Source: Deferribacter autotrophicus | GTDB taxonomy: Bacteria; Chrysiogenota; Deferribacteres; Deferribacterales; Deferribacteraceae | Direction: 5' to 3' | Assembly (NCBI RefSeq): GCF_008362905.1 | Contig: NZ_VFJB01000002.1 | Coordinates: 57,939 to 121,938 of the forward strand | DNA: 64,000 nucleotides | Shown here: positions 16,581-25,885 of the stretch, one piece after another | Numbering within the stretch: the stretch's first letter is position 1 | Layout of the letters: every line of letters begins with the position of its first letter | Notes under the pieces: model-generated | The model's database searches: none | What the model was told of the DNA's origin: nothing | What the model saw: the letters and a program-made list of their open reading frames with translations, nothing else | Position numbers and translations under genes: made by a program

Positions 16581-16630
16581 GTATACTGTATACAATTTGT
16601 TTTTATAACACAAAATTATTTTGTTGTCTA
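16581..16630 (-). promoter_or_regulatory. promoter and GTATAC operator of the sfrBA-like operon
   Basis: On the minus strand TAGACA (16630-16625), a 17-base spacer, then TATAAA (16607-16602) form a sigma-70 promoter. Just downstream, over the expected transcription start, lies GTATAC-T-GTATAC (16581-16593), read as TTGTATACAGTATAC on the coding strand. GntR-family (FadR-like) regulators commonly bind TNGTATACNA-type sites, so a repressor site at +1 is plausible. No GntR gene is in the window. Confidence 0.6.
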
Positions 16631-16757
16631 TAATAAATCACACCTTTATAGTAAAACCGTTTTTTGTTTTTAAAGGCATACTGAACAACTATTCATCACA
16701 ATAAAATAACTTTTGTAGATGTTATGATATAGTTTAAAAAATAAAAGAAGGTTATAT

Positions 16758-17224
16758 ATGGTAAAATTTCTAATATTGTTAGTTTTACCCCATTATTTAT
16801 CACTCGCAGTCATTATTATAACATCAATAAATGGAGGATAATTATCAAAAACATATATTGAAGATAATCATTTTAAAACAAAAAAGGATAATATTAAACT
16901 TATTTTTAATAATACAAAAACACATTTTATAATATAGACCATTCAAAACAATATGTCATAATTACAACTAAGAAAGATCTAGAAAGATTTAGGTAAATGA
17001 TGTCTTCTCATTTTCACCACAGTTTGAATCCCACCTAACAATAGTAATACTCCTAAATCAAACAAAATGGAAAAAATAGGACACAAAAAAGATTACTAAA
17101 AAATATTAATTATAAGGTTTTCGAAGATTTGTTAGAACTCAATAGTATAGGCACTAAAAACAGTTTAGAAGTAAAAATAAATGATTTAAAAAAATATTTA
17201 GGTATCCGAAAAATTAACAAGTAA
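16758..17224 (+). pseudogene. decayed gene of unknown function
   Basis: An ATG at 16758 behind AGAAGG opens a peptide with a hydrophobic N-terminus (MVKFLILLVLPHYLSLAV...), stopped by TAA at 16839-16841. The same frame continues with coding-like, charged codons (SKTYIEDNHFKTKKD) to a TAG near 16936. Fragments in other frames follow, including FSPQFESHLTIVILL near 17010-17060 and a 55-codon tail ending KYLGIRKINK at 17221. In-frame stops plus frame changes suggest a broken gene of about 150 codons for an exported or membrane-anchored protein. I do not recognise it, and chance ORF pieces in AT-rich DNA remain possible. Confidence 0.4.
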
Positions 17225-17291
17225 AGATTTGAAAACATGTTTAGTAGTACGTCGATACCCCTTTTTTATGCAAAATCAATAAATTATTTTG

Positions 17292-17319
17292 TTGAATTTT
17301 TAAAATTTTAAACTATTAT
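17292..17319 (+). promoter_or_regulatory. promoter of the thi operon
   Basis: TTGAAT (17292-17297), 16-base spacer, TATTAT (17314-17319). The predicted transcript would begin just at the first base-paired stem of the TPP riboswitch. Confidence 0.55.
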
Positions 17320-17322
17320 AAA

Positions 17323-17410
17323 TTTCACCGTGGGGGTGCTCCTTTTATGGGGCTGAGAAAATACCCCTTGAACCTGATCCGGGTAATTCCGGCGCAGGGA
17401 AACGGTGAAG
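17323..17410 (+). ncRNA. TPP riboswitch (THI element)
   Basis: P1 is formed by TTCACCG (17324-17330) and CGGTGAA (17403-17409). The conserved cores GGGGTGCTC, GGCTGAGA, ACCCCTTGAACCTGATC and GGTAATTCCGGCGCAGGGA are all present in order, with the usual pyrimidine and pyrophosphate sensor arms. Together with the terminator directly after it, this should switch off thiC-thiE-thiL transcription when thiamine pyrophosphate is abundant. Confidence 0.97.
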
Positions 17411-17418
17411 GAAACAAT

Positions 17419-17456
17419 AATCCTTTCCGTCTCTGCGGCGGAAAGGATTTTTTTTT
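17419..17456 (+). terminator. riboswitch-controlled intrinsic terminator
   Basis: AATCCTTTCCG (17419-17429) pairs with CGGAAAGGATT (17439-17449), followed by nine Ts. It is the expression platform: ligand binding upstream leaves this hairpin free to form before thiC, which begins at 17472. Confidence 0.9.
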
Positions 17457-17471
17457 AGAAAGGAGTAAAAG

Positions 17472-18749
17472 ATGACCCAAATCGAAGCTGCAAAAAAAGG
17501 AATTATAACCAAAGAAATGGAAAAAATCGCAAAAGATGAAAAGATTTCACCTAATGAACTACGTGAACTGGTAGCTCAAGGTAAAGTTGTTATTCCTAAA
17601 AATAAAAATCACGATTTCCCTAATGTAATGGGAATTGGTAAGAAATTGAGAACAAAAATAAATGCAAATATCGGTACAAGCATAGATTGTCCATCCATCG
17701 AAAGAGAAATTAATAAATTGAAAGTGGCCATTGAAGCAGGTGCTGACAGCGTCATGGATTTATCCACAGGTGGAGACTTGCAGGCTATTAGAGAAGCAAT
17801 TTTAGAACACTCCACAGTTATGGTTGGTGCAGTACCTATTTATGCTGTTGCAGCAAAATTAGCTGAACAAGATATACCTACTTATAAAATGGATCCAGAT
17901 ACATTATTTAAATCTATCGAAGAACAATGTAAGCAAGGGATAGATTATATAACTGTTCACTGTGGTGTCACAAAAGAATCTGTCGAAAGAATGGACAGAA
18001 CAGACAGAGTGTGTGGTATTGTTAGTAGAGGTGGATCTATTTTAGCAGACTGGATAAGAAGAAATAAAAAAGAAAACCCCCTTTATGAATATTTTGATGA
18101 TTTACTTGAAATTGCTTATAAATATGATGTGACGTTGAGTCTTGGAGATGGTTTCAGACCTGGTGCTATTGCAGATGCTACAGACAGAGCCCAAATAGAT
18201 GAGCTTATTATCCTTGGTGAACTTGCAAAAAGGGCAAGAGAAAAGAATGTACAGGCTATGATTGAAGGCCCAGGACATGTCCCAATAAACCAGATTGAGG
18301 CAAATATTTTATTAGAAAAAAGACTCTGCGATGAAGCACCATTTTATATTTTAGGACCTCTTCCCACTGATATTGCTCCAGGATACGACCATATAACAAG
18401 TGCCATAGGGGGAGCAATTGCAGGTTCAGTGGGCGCTGACTTTCTATGTTATGTAACCCCTGCTGAACATTTGTGTCTTCCAGATGAAGAGGATGTATAC
18501 CAAGGGGTAATTGCATCAAAAATTGCTGCTCATATTGCAGATATTGCAAAAGGTGTTCCAGGTGCCTTTGAAAGAGATTTACAGATGAGCAAATATAGAA
18601 AAGAGCTTAATTGGGAAGGTATGTTCTCGCTTGCAATTGACCCAAAAAGGGCAAGAGAAAAGTTTCAAAAAAATAGGGATATAAATTCCTGCACCATGTG
18701 TGGAAGATTATGTGCAGTAAAAATAGACCAAAAATTGCCAACTATTTAA
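17472..18749 (+). CDS. thiC: phosphomethylpyrimidine synthase ThiC
   Basis: 425 residues, the short form lacking the N-terminal extension of the E. coli enzyme. ThiC is a radical-SAM enzyme that rearranges aminoimidazole ribotide to the HMP-P pyrimidine of thiamine. It has the C-terminal cluster motif CTMCGRLC near residue 411 (CxxCxxxxC type). Core motifs include [11 protein letters not shown] near 57, MDLSTGGDL near 94, EGPGHVP near 263 and [14 protein letters not shown] near 294. AAAGGAG lies 7 bases upstream of the ATG. First gene of a TPP-riboswitch operon. Confidence 0.97.
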   Translation: MTQIEAAKKGIITKEMEKIAKDEKISPNELRELVAQGKVVIPKNKNHDFPNVMGIGKKLRTKINANIGTSIDCPSIEREINKLKVAIEAGADSVMDLSTGGDLQAIREAILEHSTVMVGAVPIYAVAAKLAEQDIPTYKMDPDTLFKSIEEQCKQGIDYITVHCGVTKESVERMDRTDRVCGIVSRGGSILADWIRRNKKENPLYEYFDDLLEIAYKYDVTLSLGDGFRPGAIADATDRAQIDELIILGELAKRAREKNVQAMIEGPGHVPINQIEANILLEKRLCDEAPFYILGPLPTDIAPGYDHITSAIGGAIAGSVGADFLCYVTPAEHLCLPDEEDVYQGVIASKIAAHIADIAKGVPGAFERDLQMSKYRKELNWEGMFSLAIDPKRAREKFQKNRDINSCTMCGRLCAVKIDQKLPTI

Positions 18750-19351
18750 AATGCTATATTATTTTAGAAACTGATTTTCTAAAATTACCTTTAGAAGAGT
18801 TTATCCTTCAATGTTACGAAGCTGGAGCCAGAGCTTTCCAGCTTCGTAACAAATACAAAACTGCAAGAGAAAACTACTTAATAGGCTTAAAAATAAAAAA
18901 AATATTAAATAACAAAGATGCTTTATTCATTGTAAATGATAGAGTAGACTTGGCGATTGTTCTTGAAGCTGATGGTGTTCATCTTGGTGTCAAGGATATT
19001 CCGGCAAAAGTAGTCAAAGAAAAATATCCTAATTTAATTATTGGTTATTCTTGCAATACCGAATCTGATATACGTTATGCAAACGACATACCTGCGGATT
19101 ACATCGGGATAGGTCCTGCTTTTCAAACAAATACTAAGGAAGATTTAAGACCTGTTTTAAGCAAGGACGATTATATCAATCTTATCAAAAAAGCAAATAT
19201 GCCTGCTGTTGCCATAGGTGGAATAAAAGGGGATAATATTTCCAATTTTAATAACATAGAAATAGATGGTTTTGCCATAAGCTCTTATATATGCGCTTCA
19301 AAAAAACCATTTGAAAAAGTAAAAGAAATCTTGAGTTTCTATAATGGATGA
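18698..19351 (+). CDS. thiE: thiamine-phosphate synthase ThiE
   Basis: 217 residues from the upstream ATG. ThiE condenses HMP-PP with the thiazole phosphate. TIM-barrel motifs are QLRNKYK near 48, [10 protein letters not shown] near 79, DGVHLG near 94, [11 protein letters not shown] near 137 and PAVAIGGI near 170. No standard start codon exists after the thiC stop, so translation must begin inside thiC at 18698 or 18710, a 40-52 base overlap. The first ~15 residues are not conserved-looking. Sits between thiC and thiL, as expected for the pathway. Confidence 0.9.
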   Translation: MWKIMCSKNRPKIANYLKCYIILETDFLKLPLEEFILQCYEAGARAFQLRNKYKTARENYLIGLKIKKILNNKDALFIVNDRVDLAIVLEADGVHLGVKDIPAKVVKEKYPNLIIGYSCNTESDIRYANDIPADYIGIGPAFQTNTKEDLRPVLSKDDYINLIKKANMPAVAIGGIKGDNISNFNNIEIDGFAISSYICASKKPFEKVKEILSFYNG

Positions 19352-20228
19352 AAAAAGTTTAATAAAAAAACTTCGTAACCTGTCAAAAGACAAATCAATA
19401 TCATTGAATCTTACTGATGATGCTGCAGTTTTACAAGATTTTATCATTTCAAAAGATATACTTATCGAAAACGTACATTTCATTTATAGAAATAATCTGA
19501 ATGATATAATCCTCAAAGCCGTCACCTCAAATGTTAGCGACATAGCTGCAATGGGAGCAGAGGCTAAATATCTTTTACTGGGACTTGGCTTACCCGATTA
19601 TATTGATGATGCTGACCTTTTAAAAGCTTTGGAGAAAGCACTTGACCATTATAAGCTCGATCTAATTGGTGGTGACCTTTCAAAATCAGCATTACTTTTC
19701 ATCTCTGTTACAATCATTGGGAGAAAAAACAAATTTTTACTTACAAGAAAAGGAGCAAAACCCGGAGATATAGTTTTTGTATCTCGCCCTCTTGGAAAAT
19801 CCATTTATTACTTAAACAAAGAACTGGGAGGAGATTTCGTTACAGAACATTATCATCTTGAAGCTGAAGTAGAGCTCGGTAAGTTTCTGGGGACTTTACC
19901 TTTTGTTACAAGTTGTACAGATATTAGTGACGGACTTGGAGTAGATTTGGCATCTATTGCTGATACAAGCAAAGTAAAAATTATAATTGATAAAAATAAA
20001 ATACCTGTTGCTGAAAACATTTCAGTATCAACAGATGAAATTTTGAAATCTGGCGAAGAATATGCACTCACTTTTACCATCGATAAAAAATATTATGAAA
20101 CGTTCTTAAAAATTGTTCCGAAAAAAGTTTATGAAATAGGTATTGTAGAAAAAGGCTCAGGAGTTTTCTTGAAAACTGAAAAAGATTTTCTTGAAATATC
20201 CCTATACGGATACCTACACAAAACATAA
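19344..20228 (+). CDS. thiL: thiamine-monophosphate kinase ThiL
   Basis: 294 residues. ThiL phosphorylates thiamine phosphate to the active diphosphate, the last step of the pathway. The N-terminal Mg-ATP motif is TDDAAVL at residue 24; the family has GDDAAV, so the Gly is replaced by Thr. Also visible are SNVSDIAAMGAE near 63, GGDLSKS near 112 and CTDISDGLGVDL near 192. The gene is somewhat shorter than E. coli ThiL. It overlaps thiE by 8 bases and ends at a shared terminator. Confidence 0.93.
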   Translation: MDEKSLIKKLRNLSKDKSISLNLTDDAAVLQDFIISKDILIENVHFIYRNNLNDIILKAVTSNVSDIAAMGAEAKYLLLGLGLPDYIDDADLLKALEKALDHYKLDLIGGDLSKSALLFISVTIIGRKNKFLLTRKGAKPGDIVFVSRPLGKSIYYLNKELGGDFVTEHYHLEAEVELGKFLGTLPFVTSCTDISDGLGVDLASIADTSKVKIIIDKNKIPVAENISVSTDEILKSGEEYALTFTIDKKYYETFLKIVPKKVYEIGIVEKGSGVFLKTEKDFLEISLYGYLHKT

Positions 20229-20248
20229 AAAGGGGATTATCCCCCCTT
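20227..20248. terminator. convergent terminator, thiL / FAD oxidoreductase
   Basis: AAAAAGGGG (20227-20235), loop ATTAT, CCCCCCTT (20241-20248), between two convergent genes whose stops are 29 bases apart. Confidence 0.65.
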
Positions 20249-20257
20249 CTAAATTTT

Positions 20258-21583
20258 CTACATTTTGCTTAAAGCATCCCTTGCTGCAAACATATAAGTG
20301 TTATCAGAAGGTTTTGCAGCCAATTCGGGATGCGTAGCATATTGATACTTCATAATATCTTCGATGGTGGCTCCCATTTGGATTGCAAAAGAGATAAAAT
20401 CCACATTGTTAGCAGTGCAATGCCCCTTTCTCAACACCGAACCACCAATTAATTTTCCTGTTTTTCTGTCAAAAACCAATTTCGTCTTAATTTTATCCAC
20501 TCCATCCATCATCGGATACATATCTAAAACTTCAGATTCACCTACAACAATATCCAGCCCCTCTTTTTCAGCCATTTTTTGAATTAATCCGGCAGAGCCA
20601 AAACTATATTCAAAAGCAGTGGATGCGTTTGCATTTATTACACCAGGAAAAATTACATTTTTACCTTGGATATTGGCTCCTACAACCTTACTCATAAAAA
20701 CAGCATTTGTGCCAAACTCACCCCTAGTAGGCTTTTTGGTAATAAAAGATTTCTTCTCAGCACAATCTCCCGCAGCAAAAATATTTTCCACACTTGTTCT
20801 TAAATAATCATCGGTCACAACACCAAATTTTGAAACTTCTATACCTGATTTTTCAGCCAATTCGGTATTTGGAACAACACCAACCGAAACAATGACAAAA
20901 TCAGCATCAATTCTCTCACCATTTTCCAAAATAACCTGTTTTACTTTCCCTTCACTACCCGCAAACTCAACAACTTTTGCTCCTGTCATCACGTTTATAC
21001 CTTTTTCTTTTACATGATTTTCTATTATCTCGGCAAAGTCATCATCCATAGTGGCTAACAATATATGAGGTAACATCTCCACTATCGTCACATCAAGACC
21101 CAATTTTTTTAACACCACAGCAACTTCAACACCAATATATCCACCACCTACAACAACACATTTCTTATATTCTTTTGCATATTTTCTCAGCCTTTCCAAA
21201 TCTGCTTTCGAACGTACTGATGTTATATTATCCAAATCAATCCCCGGAATGGGTAGGATAATAGGTTTTGAACCTGTAGCCAAAAGAAGATAATCATAAT
21301 TAAATTTTTGCCCCTTTTCAGTTACAACGAAATTCTCCTCTTTATTTATTTCGACTACAGTATCAATAACAAGCTTTGCTCCAAATTCAGTAATAAGAGA
21401 ATCAGAAATACAATATTTTTCCACCGGTTTTTTATCAACTATTCCATAAGGAACAGAACACCTGTTTACATTAATTTCTTCATCTTTTATTAACACCACA
21501 TCATACTCTTTTTTCGCTGCATACAAAGAATGAACAACCACTCTTCCAGCAGGGCCACCACCCACGATTACAACTTTTTCCAT
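20258..21583 (-). CDS. FAD/NAD(P)-dependent disulfide-oxidoreductase-family protein (NADH oxidase / CoA-disulfide reductase-like)
   Basis: 441 residues from the ATG at 21583, placed right after GGAGGTCAAA; the ATG four codons upstream overlaps that ribosome site. FAD motif VIVGGGPAGR at residue 4 and NAD motif VVGGGYIGVEVA near 150, with ATGSKP near 107 and FAAGDCAE near 267. A single cysteine in NRCSVPYG near residue 42 aligns with the redox cysteine of CoA-disulfide reductases and Nox enzymes (NCGLPYY). A C-terminal dimerisation domain is present. It may be a CoA-disulfide or polysulfide reductase or an NADH oxidase. It has its own transcription unit. Confidence 0.8.
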   Translation of the reverse strand: MEKVVIVGGGPAGRVVVHSLYAAKKEYDVVLIKDEEINVNRCSVPYGIVDKKPVEKYCISDSLITEFGAKLVIDTVVEINKEENFVVTEKGQKFNYDYLLLATGSKPIILPIPGIDLDNITSVRSKADLERLRKYAKEYKKCVVVGGGYIGVEVAVVLKKLGLDVTIVEMLPHILLATMDDDFAEIIENHVKEKGINVMTGAKVVEFAGSEGKVKQVILENGERIDADFVIVSVGVVPNTELAEKSGIEVSKFGVVTDDYLRTSVENIFAAGDCAEKKSFITKKPTRGEFGTNAVFMSKVVGANIQGKNVIFPGVINANASTAFEYSFGSAGLIQKMAEKEGLDIVVGESEVLDMYPMMDGVDKIKTKLVFDRKTGKLIGGSVLRKGHCTANNVDFISFAIQMGATIEDIMKYQYATHPELAAKPSDNTYMFAARDALSKM

Positions 21584-21682
21584 TTTGACCTCCATGTTTA
21601 TTTATTCATATATGCGCATATTGGAATATACTTCTTTCGATAATTTTTCAAAGTGTTTTTACATGTGTTTTAAATTTTCCCA

Positions 21683-22198
21683 CTACATTATTTCATCTTT
21701 TTTTATTTCATATTTATAACTTTCAAAAACCGGCTTTGTAATATGCTTTAAATCCCTAAAAGTCCAGTTAAGATCAATTATAAATCCGCCAAAATCTTTA
21801 TTTTTTAACAAATTATCTAACTTGCTTGTTTTCAATAAGTATTTAATATCTTTTCCATATTTCTTAAACATCTTAGATTTACGTTTTTCATAATCTTTGT
21901 AACGTAAACTATTAAGCTCACCATTTTGTAAAATTATAAACATATAAAATTTATTGTCATCACAGATATCTTTCCCTTCACATTCCAGCGAGGTTGTAAA
22001 ACCTATCCCTTTTTCCTGCACCTTTAAACCGGTTAATTTAATATTTTCATAGACAGACAAAAGCTCGGCCACATATATCGATTTCAATTCCCTTCCATAA
22101 TCGGATTCTGGCTGCCATATATATTTCAATTTATAAGGGTCAGTTTTAGATACACAAGATATTAAAAATATCAGGAACAAAAATAAAATCCTTTTCAT
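21683..22198 (-). CDS. predicted lipoprotein, function unknown
   Basis: 171 residues. Residues 1-15 (MKRILFLFLIFLISC) form a lipoprotein signal with the lipidated cysteine at 15, so the mature protein is anchored in the cell envelope. A CEGKDIC pair of cysteines occurs near residue 73-79. The rest is charged, with a strand-rich first half and helical second half; no family recognised. AAAGGAG lies upstream of the ATG. It is divergent from the small membrane protein gene that follows. Confidence 0.75.
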   Translation of the reverse strand: MKRILFLFLIFLISCVSKTDPYKLKYIWQPESDYGRELKSIYVAELLSVYENIKLTGLKVQEKGIGFTTSLECEGKDICDDNKFYMFIILQNGELNSLRYKDYEKRKSKMFKKYGKDIKYLLKTSKLDNLLKNKDFGGFIIDLNWTFRDLKHITKPVFESYKYEIKKDEIM

Positions 22199-22244
22199 AA
22201 GATAACTCCTTTTCTATTTTCTTTTTTTCTTTTATAATTATACC

Positions 22245-22472
22245 ATGAAAATCGCTATGATTGCAGCTTCATTATACACAATTACATTTTGCCTGTTAAT
22301 ACTTTTTGAAAATAACAAATTTTGCAATTTAATATTAGACAAAATAAAATTGGTTTACTTAGGCTTTTCTACTAAAAATTTAAAAGGGATTTTTGTAGGA
22401 ATCATTTGGGCGTTTTTTGATGGATTTTTAACAGGCTGGATAATCTATTACCTTATCAATATATTTGATTGA
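22245..22472 (+). CDS. small two-helix membrane protein
   Basis: 75 residues with hydrophobic helices at about 4-20 and 48-71 joined by a basic loop. The second holds GIIWAFFDGFLTGWIIYYL, a glycine-rich pattern seen in small bacterial membrane proteins of unknown role. No Shine-Dalgarno is visible; TATAAT at 22233-22238 lies only 6 bases before the ATG, so the mRNA would be leaderless if this is the promoter. The stop lies inside a strong terminator palindrome, which supports it being a real gene. Function not assigned. Confidence 0.55.
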   Translation: MKIAMIAASLYTITFCLLILFENNKFCNLILDKIKLVYLGFSTKNLKGIFVGIIWAFFDGFLTGWIIYYLINIFD

Positions 22473-22496
22473 GGAAGCAAAAGCTTCCTCAATCAA
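22465..22496. terminator. bidirectional terminator
   Basis: Perfect 14-bp inverted repeat TTGATTGAGGAAGC (22465-22478) / complement (22483-22496) with an AAAA loop, covering the stop codons of the small membrane protein and of proline dehydrogenase, which converge here. Confidence 0.75.
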
Positions 22497-23401
22497 TTCC
22501 CATGGAGGCCTAATAGCTGTCTTAAAGCATGTCGGCCAATATTTGGATTCTCTTTTAATCTCCTTCTGGAATAAGGAAGCCAATCCTTTCCAAAAGGTAC
22601 ATATACTCTAAGTCTATGACCAGCAGATACAATAATTTCCCTTAACTCTTCGTCCACACCTAAAAGCATTTGAAACTCATACTCATCCTTTTTGTAATCA
22701 TATTTTTCGATAAGGCGTAATGCTTCAAATACAAGTTTCTCATCATGAGTTGCAATCCCTACATAAGCTCTCTTTTGAAACAGTTTCTCTAAACAATAAG
22801 TATAATTTCTGTTAATTATATACGGATCCTTATATGCAATTTTTCTCGGTTCATTGTATATCCCTTTACACAATCTGAAATTCAATGGGCCATCAGACAG
22901 TTTTTCAATATCATCAGGAGTTCTTCTCAAATAAGCCTGTAAAACGGTACCCACATGTCCTGGGAACTCTTCACGTAATTTTCTATAAAATTCAAGGGTG
23001 TCATCTGTACATGGGGAGTCTTCCATATCTATCCTAACAAAGTTGTTTAACGATTTTGCATGTGCCACGATTTCTCTGATATTGTCAAAAGCAAATTGCT
23101 TATCAAGGAGAAGCCCCATTTGAGTTGGTTTAAGGGATAAATTTGCATCAAGTCCTTCTTTATCTATGGTATCTAGTATTTCAATACATCTCTCTTTAAA
23201 ATATTTTGCTTCATCCTTAGTACTAATAAACTCACCAAGTATATCAATTGTAGCCATCATGTTTTTATTATTCATTTCATGTGTAACTTTAACTGCATCG
23301 TAAAGATTTGGACCTGCAATATAACTTTTTGCAAAAAGGCCCACAATGGGGCCTGGTATATACATAATTGATTTAGAAATGAGAAAATTCAACAATCCCA
23401 T
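22493..23401 (-). CDS. proline dehydrogenase (monofunctional)
   Basis: 302 residues, the size of the short monofunctional PRODH of thermophiles. It oxidises L-proline to pyrroline-5-carboxylate with FAD. Motifs: VRIDMEDS near 122, LQAYLRRTPDD near 153, LCKGIYNEP near 177 and the substrate-binding YSRRRLKENP near 277 (family pattern YxxRRxxEN). Directly follows the P5C dehydrogenase gene with 2 bases between them; together they convert proline to glutamate. Being separate proteins, they are unlike the fused PutA of proteobacteria. Confidence 0.93.
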   Translation of the reverse strand: MGLLNFLISKSIMYIPGPIVGLFAKSYIAGPNLYDAVKVTHEMNNKNMMATIDILGEFISTKDEAKYFKERCIEILDTIDKEGLDANLSLKPTQMGLLLDKQFAFDNIREIVAHAKSLNNFVRIDMEDSPCTDDTLEFYRKLREEFPGHVGTVLQAYLRRTPDDIEKLSDGPLNFRLCKGIYNEPRKIAYKDPYIINRNYTYCLEKLFQKRAYVGIATHDEKLVFEALRLIEKYDYKKDEYEFQMLLGVDEELREIIVSAGHRLRVYVPFGKDWLPYSRRRLKENPNIGRHALRQLLGLHGN

Positions 23402-23403
23402 CT

Positions 23404-25047
23404 TTATTCCTCACTCATAAAAGGATATCTGTAGTCTTCAGGAGCATCAAAATTCTCTTTAACTGTTCTTGGAGTCACCCATCTAATAAGGTTCAAATAG
23501 CTACCTGCTTTATCATTTGTACCGGAAGCACGACTACCACCAAAAGGCTGCTGTCCTACTACGGCACCTGTCGGTTTATCATTTACATAGAAGTTACCTG
23601 CAGCATACTCAAGTTTTTCAAGGGCAACACTAACAGCTTTTCTATCTTCTCCAAAAATTGCTCCAGTCAAACCATAAGGTGATGTACTGTTACACAACTC
23701 CAATGTTTCTTCATATTTATCATCATCATACACATACACAGTCAATACAGGACCAAAAATTTCTTCTTCCATCAGTTTAAACTTAGGATTTGTGGTTTCA
23801 ACCAGGGTTGGTTCAATAAAATAACCCACAGATTTATCGCAACCACCGCCAACAATTATTTCAGCTTCATTAGACTCTTTAGCATAATCTATATAAGATT
23901 TAATATTTTCAAATGCTGCCTCATCAATTACGGCGTTGAAGAAATTTGTAAAATCTTCTGGATTACCAATTTTGATAGATTTAATCTCTTCAACCATCAA
24001 TTCTTTTACATCTTTCCAGAGTGATTTAGGTATGTATGCTCTTGATGCAGCAGAACACTTCTGTCCTTGATATTCGTAAGCACCTCTTACAAGCGCTGTA
24101 ACAAGTTTTTTAACATCTGCACTGCTATGAGCAAAAACAAAGTCTTTACCACCAGTCTCACCAACAATTCTTGGATAATATTTATAATTTTTGATATTTT
24201 CACCCACTACTTTCCACATGTTTTGAAATACTTCTGTACTTCCAGTGAAATGGATTCCTGCAAGGTTTGGATCTTTCAATACAAGATTACCCACAACAGA
24301 ACCAGGACCAGGGATAAAGTTGATAACTCCATCAGGAAGCCCAGCTTCTTTTAATAGTTTCATAATAAAATAAGGAGCATACACTGCAGTAGATGCTGGT
24401 TTCCAAACAACTACATTACCCATAATAGCAGGCGCTGTAGGTAAATTACCACCGATTGATGTAAAGTTAAATGGAGTCACTGCAAAGATAAACCCTTCAA
24501 GTGGTCTATGTTGTACATAATTCCATGTTGGTTTTGGAGAATATGGAGGCTGGTCTGTATAAATTTGCTGCATAAAATATGTGTTAAATCTCCAAAAATC
24601 TATTAATTCACACGCAGAGTCAATCTCAGCTTGAAAAACGTTTTTACTAGCTGAAAGCATTGTAGCTGCATTGAGAATATATCTATATTTTCCAGCTAAC
24701 AATTCAGCAGCTTTCAAAAATATTGCTGCTCTTTCTTCCCATCTAAATTTCTGCCACTCTTTCCAAGCTTCAAGAGCAGCTTCAATTGCCATTTTCACTT
24801 CTTTTTCGCCAGCTTGATGATATTCAGCCAAAACATGCCCGTGATCATGAGGACAAACAACTTTTGCAAGTTTACCAGTTCTTACTTCTTTACCACCAAT
24901 AATTAATGGTATCTCGATTTTCTGGCTTTTTAACTCGTTGATTGCTTCTTTTAATAACTCTCTCTCTTTAGTTCCAGGAGCATAACTATAAACTGGTTCG
25001 TTTTCCGGATAAGGTATCTTAACGATACTGTTGTTAAACAGGAACAT
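23404..25047 (-). CDS. L-glutamate gamma-semialdehyde (P5C) dehydrogenase
   Basis: 547 residues, full length for the class-4 aldehyde dehydrogenases. It oxidises glutamate semialdehyde to glutamate with NAD. The general-base glutamate is in GETGGKDF near 297 and the catalytic cysteine in GQKCSAASRAY near 332. PFNFTSIGGN near 187 and the C-terminal PFGGSRASGTND near 505 are typical. GAGGTGG precedes the ATG. It has its own sigma-70-type promoter and lies just downstream of the first Liv transporter operon, which suggests that transporter feeds it. Confidence 0.93.
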   Translation of the reverse strand: MFLFNNSIVKIPYPENEPVYSYAPGTKERELLKEAINELKSQKIEIPLIIGGKEVRTGKLAKVVCPHDHGHVLAEYHQAGEKEVKMAIEAALEAWKEWQKFRWEERAAIFLKAAELLAGKYRYILNAATMLSASKNVFQAEIDSACELIDFWRFNTYFMQQIYTDQPPYSPKPTWNYVQHRPLEGFIFAVTPFNFTSIGGNLPTAPAIMGNVVVWKPASTAVYAPYFIMKLLKEAGLPDGVINFIPGPGSVVGNLVLKDPNLAGIHFTGSTEVFQNMWKVVGENIKNYKYYPRIVGETGGKDFVFAHSSADVKKLVTALVRGAYEYQGQKCSAASRAYIPKSLWKDVKELMVEEIKSIKIGNPEDFTNFFNAVIDEAAFENIKSYIDYAKESNEAEIIVGGGCDKSVGYFIEPTLVETTNPKFKLMEEEIFGPVLTVYVYDDDKYEETLELCNSTSPYGLTGAIFGEDRKAVSVALEKLEYAAGNFYVNDKPTGAVVGQQPFGGSRASGTNDKAGSYLNLIRWVTPRTVKENFDAPEDYRYPFMSEE

Positions 25048-25077
25048 AGTCCACCTCTCTTTTAAATTTTATAGTTC

Positions 25078-25106
25078 ATTATATCAAAATAAAAAATAAA
25101 TTTCAA
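25078..25106 (-). promoter_or_regulatory. promoter of the P5CDH-PRODH operon
   Basis: Minus strand TTGAAA (25106-25101), 17-base spacer, TATAAT (25083-25078); a consensus-like sigma-70 promoter about 30 bases upstream of the start codon. Confidence 0.7.
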
Positions 25107-25152
25107 TATTTTGAACATACTTTTTAAAAAATTTTTTTATTTTTCGCATATT

Positions 25153-25182
25153 AAAAAGGCGGCAATAATTGCCGCCTTTTTT
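25153..25182. terminator. terminator after the first liv operon
   Basis: AAAAAGGCGGCAA (25153-25165) and TTGCCGCCTTTTT (25169-25181), 13-bp perfect stem with a 3-base loop and T/A tracts on both strands. It overlaps the livF stop and separates the transporter from the proline operon. Confidence 0.85.
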
Positions 25183-25885
25183 ACATACCAAGATAAGCTT
25201 TTTTTACTTCTTCATTATTCAGGAGAGCTTTTGCATCATCTTCCATGATTATACGTCCTGTTTCCATCACATAGCCTCTGTGGGCAATGGAAAGGGCAAG
25301 ATGTGCATTTTGCTCAACAAGGAGTATCGTTGTCCCTTGAGAGTTAATCTCTTTGATAATTTCAAAAATATTTTCTACAATAATCGGTGCTAGACCAAGA
25401 CTTGGTTCATCCAAAAGCAAAAGCACAGGCCTACTCATCAAAGCCCTACCAATGGCAAGCATCTGCTGTTCACCACCGGAAAGAGTTCCGCCAAGCTGAT
25501 TTTTTCTTTCTTCCAGTCTCGGGAAAAGCTCATATACCTTTTTTAAATCTTTTTCTACTTCAACCTTATCCTTTCTCAAATATGCACCCATCAAAAGATT
25601 TTCGTAAACTGTCAAATTAGCGAAAATCTGTCTACCTTCAGGCACTTGAATAATACCTTTTGCAACAATTTTATCAGCAGATAAGTTTGTTATATCTTCA
25701 TTTAAAAACGTAATTTTTCCAGCAGCTGGCTTTAAAATACCAGAAATTGTGTTTAATGTTGTTGTTTTACCAGCTCCATTTGCACCAATAATCGTAACAA
25801 TCTCGCCTTCCTTAATATGAAGATCAATACCTTTTAAGGCTTCAATATGACCATATTTTGTATGAACTTTTTCAAGCTTAAGCAT
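25181..25885 (-). CDS. livF: branched-chain-type amino acid ABC transporter ATPase (LivF), copy 1
   Basis: 234 residues from the ATG at 25885, which overlaps the livG stop by 8 bases and has GAGGTT upstream; the longer frame to 25960 starts inside livG and adds 25 unrelated residues. Walker A is GANGAGKTT, signature LSGGEQQ, Walker B LLLLDEPS, switch His in VEQNAHLAL. It is one of two cytoplasmic ATPases of a Liv-type importer. Last gene of livKHMGF-order operon 1. Confidence 0.93.
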   Translation of the reverse strand: MLKLEKVHTKYGHIEALKGIDLHIKEGEIVTIIGANGAGKTTTLNTISGILKPAAGKITFLNEDITNLSADKIVAKGIIQVPEGRQIFANLTVYENLLMGAYLRKDKVEVEKDLKKVYELFPRLEERKNQLGGTLSGGEQQMLAIGRALMSRPVLLLLDEPSLGLAPIIVENIFEIIKEINSQGTTILLVEQNAHLALSIAHRGYVMETGRIIMEDDAKALLNNEEVKKAYLGM

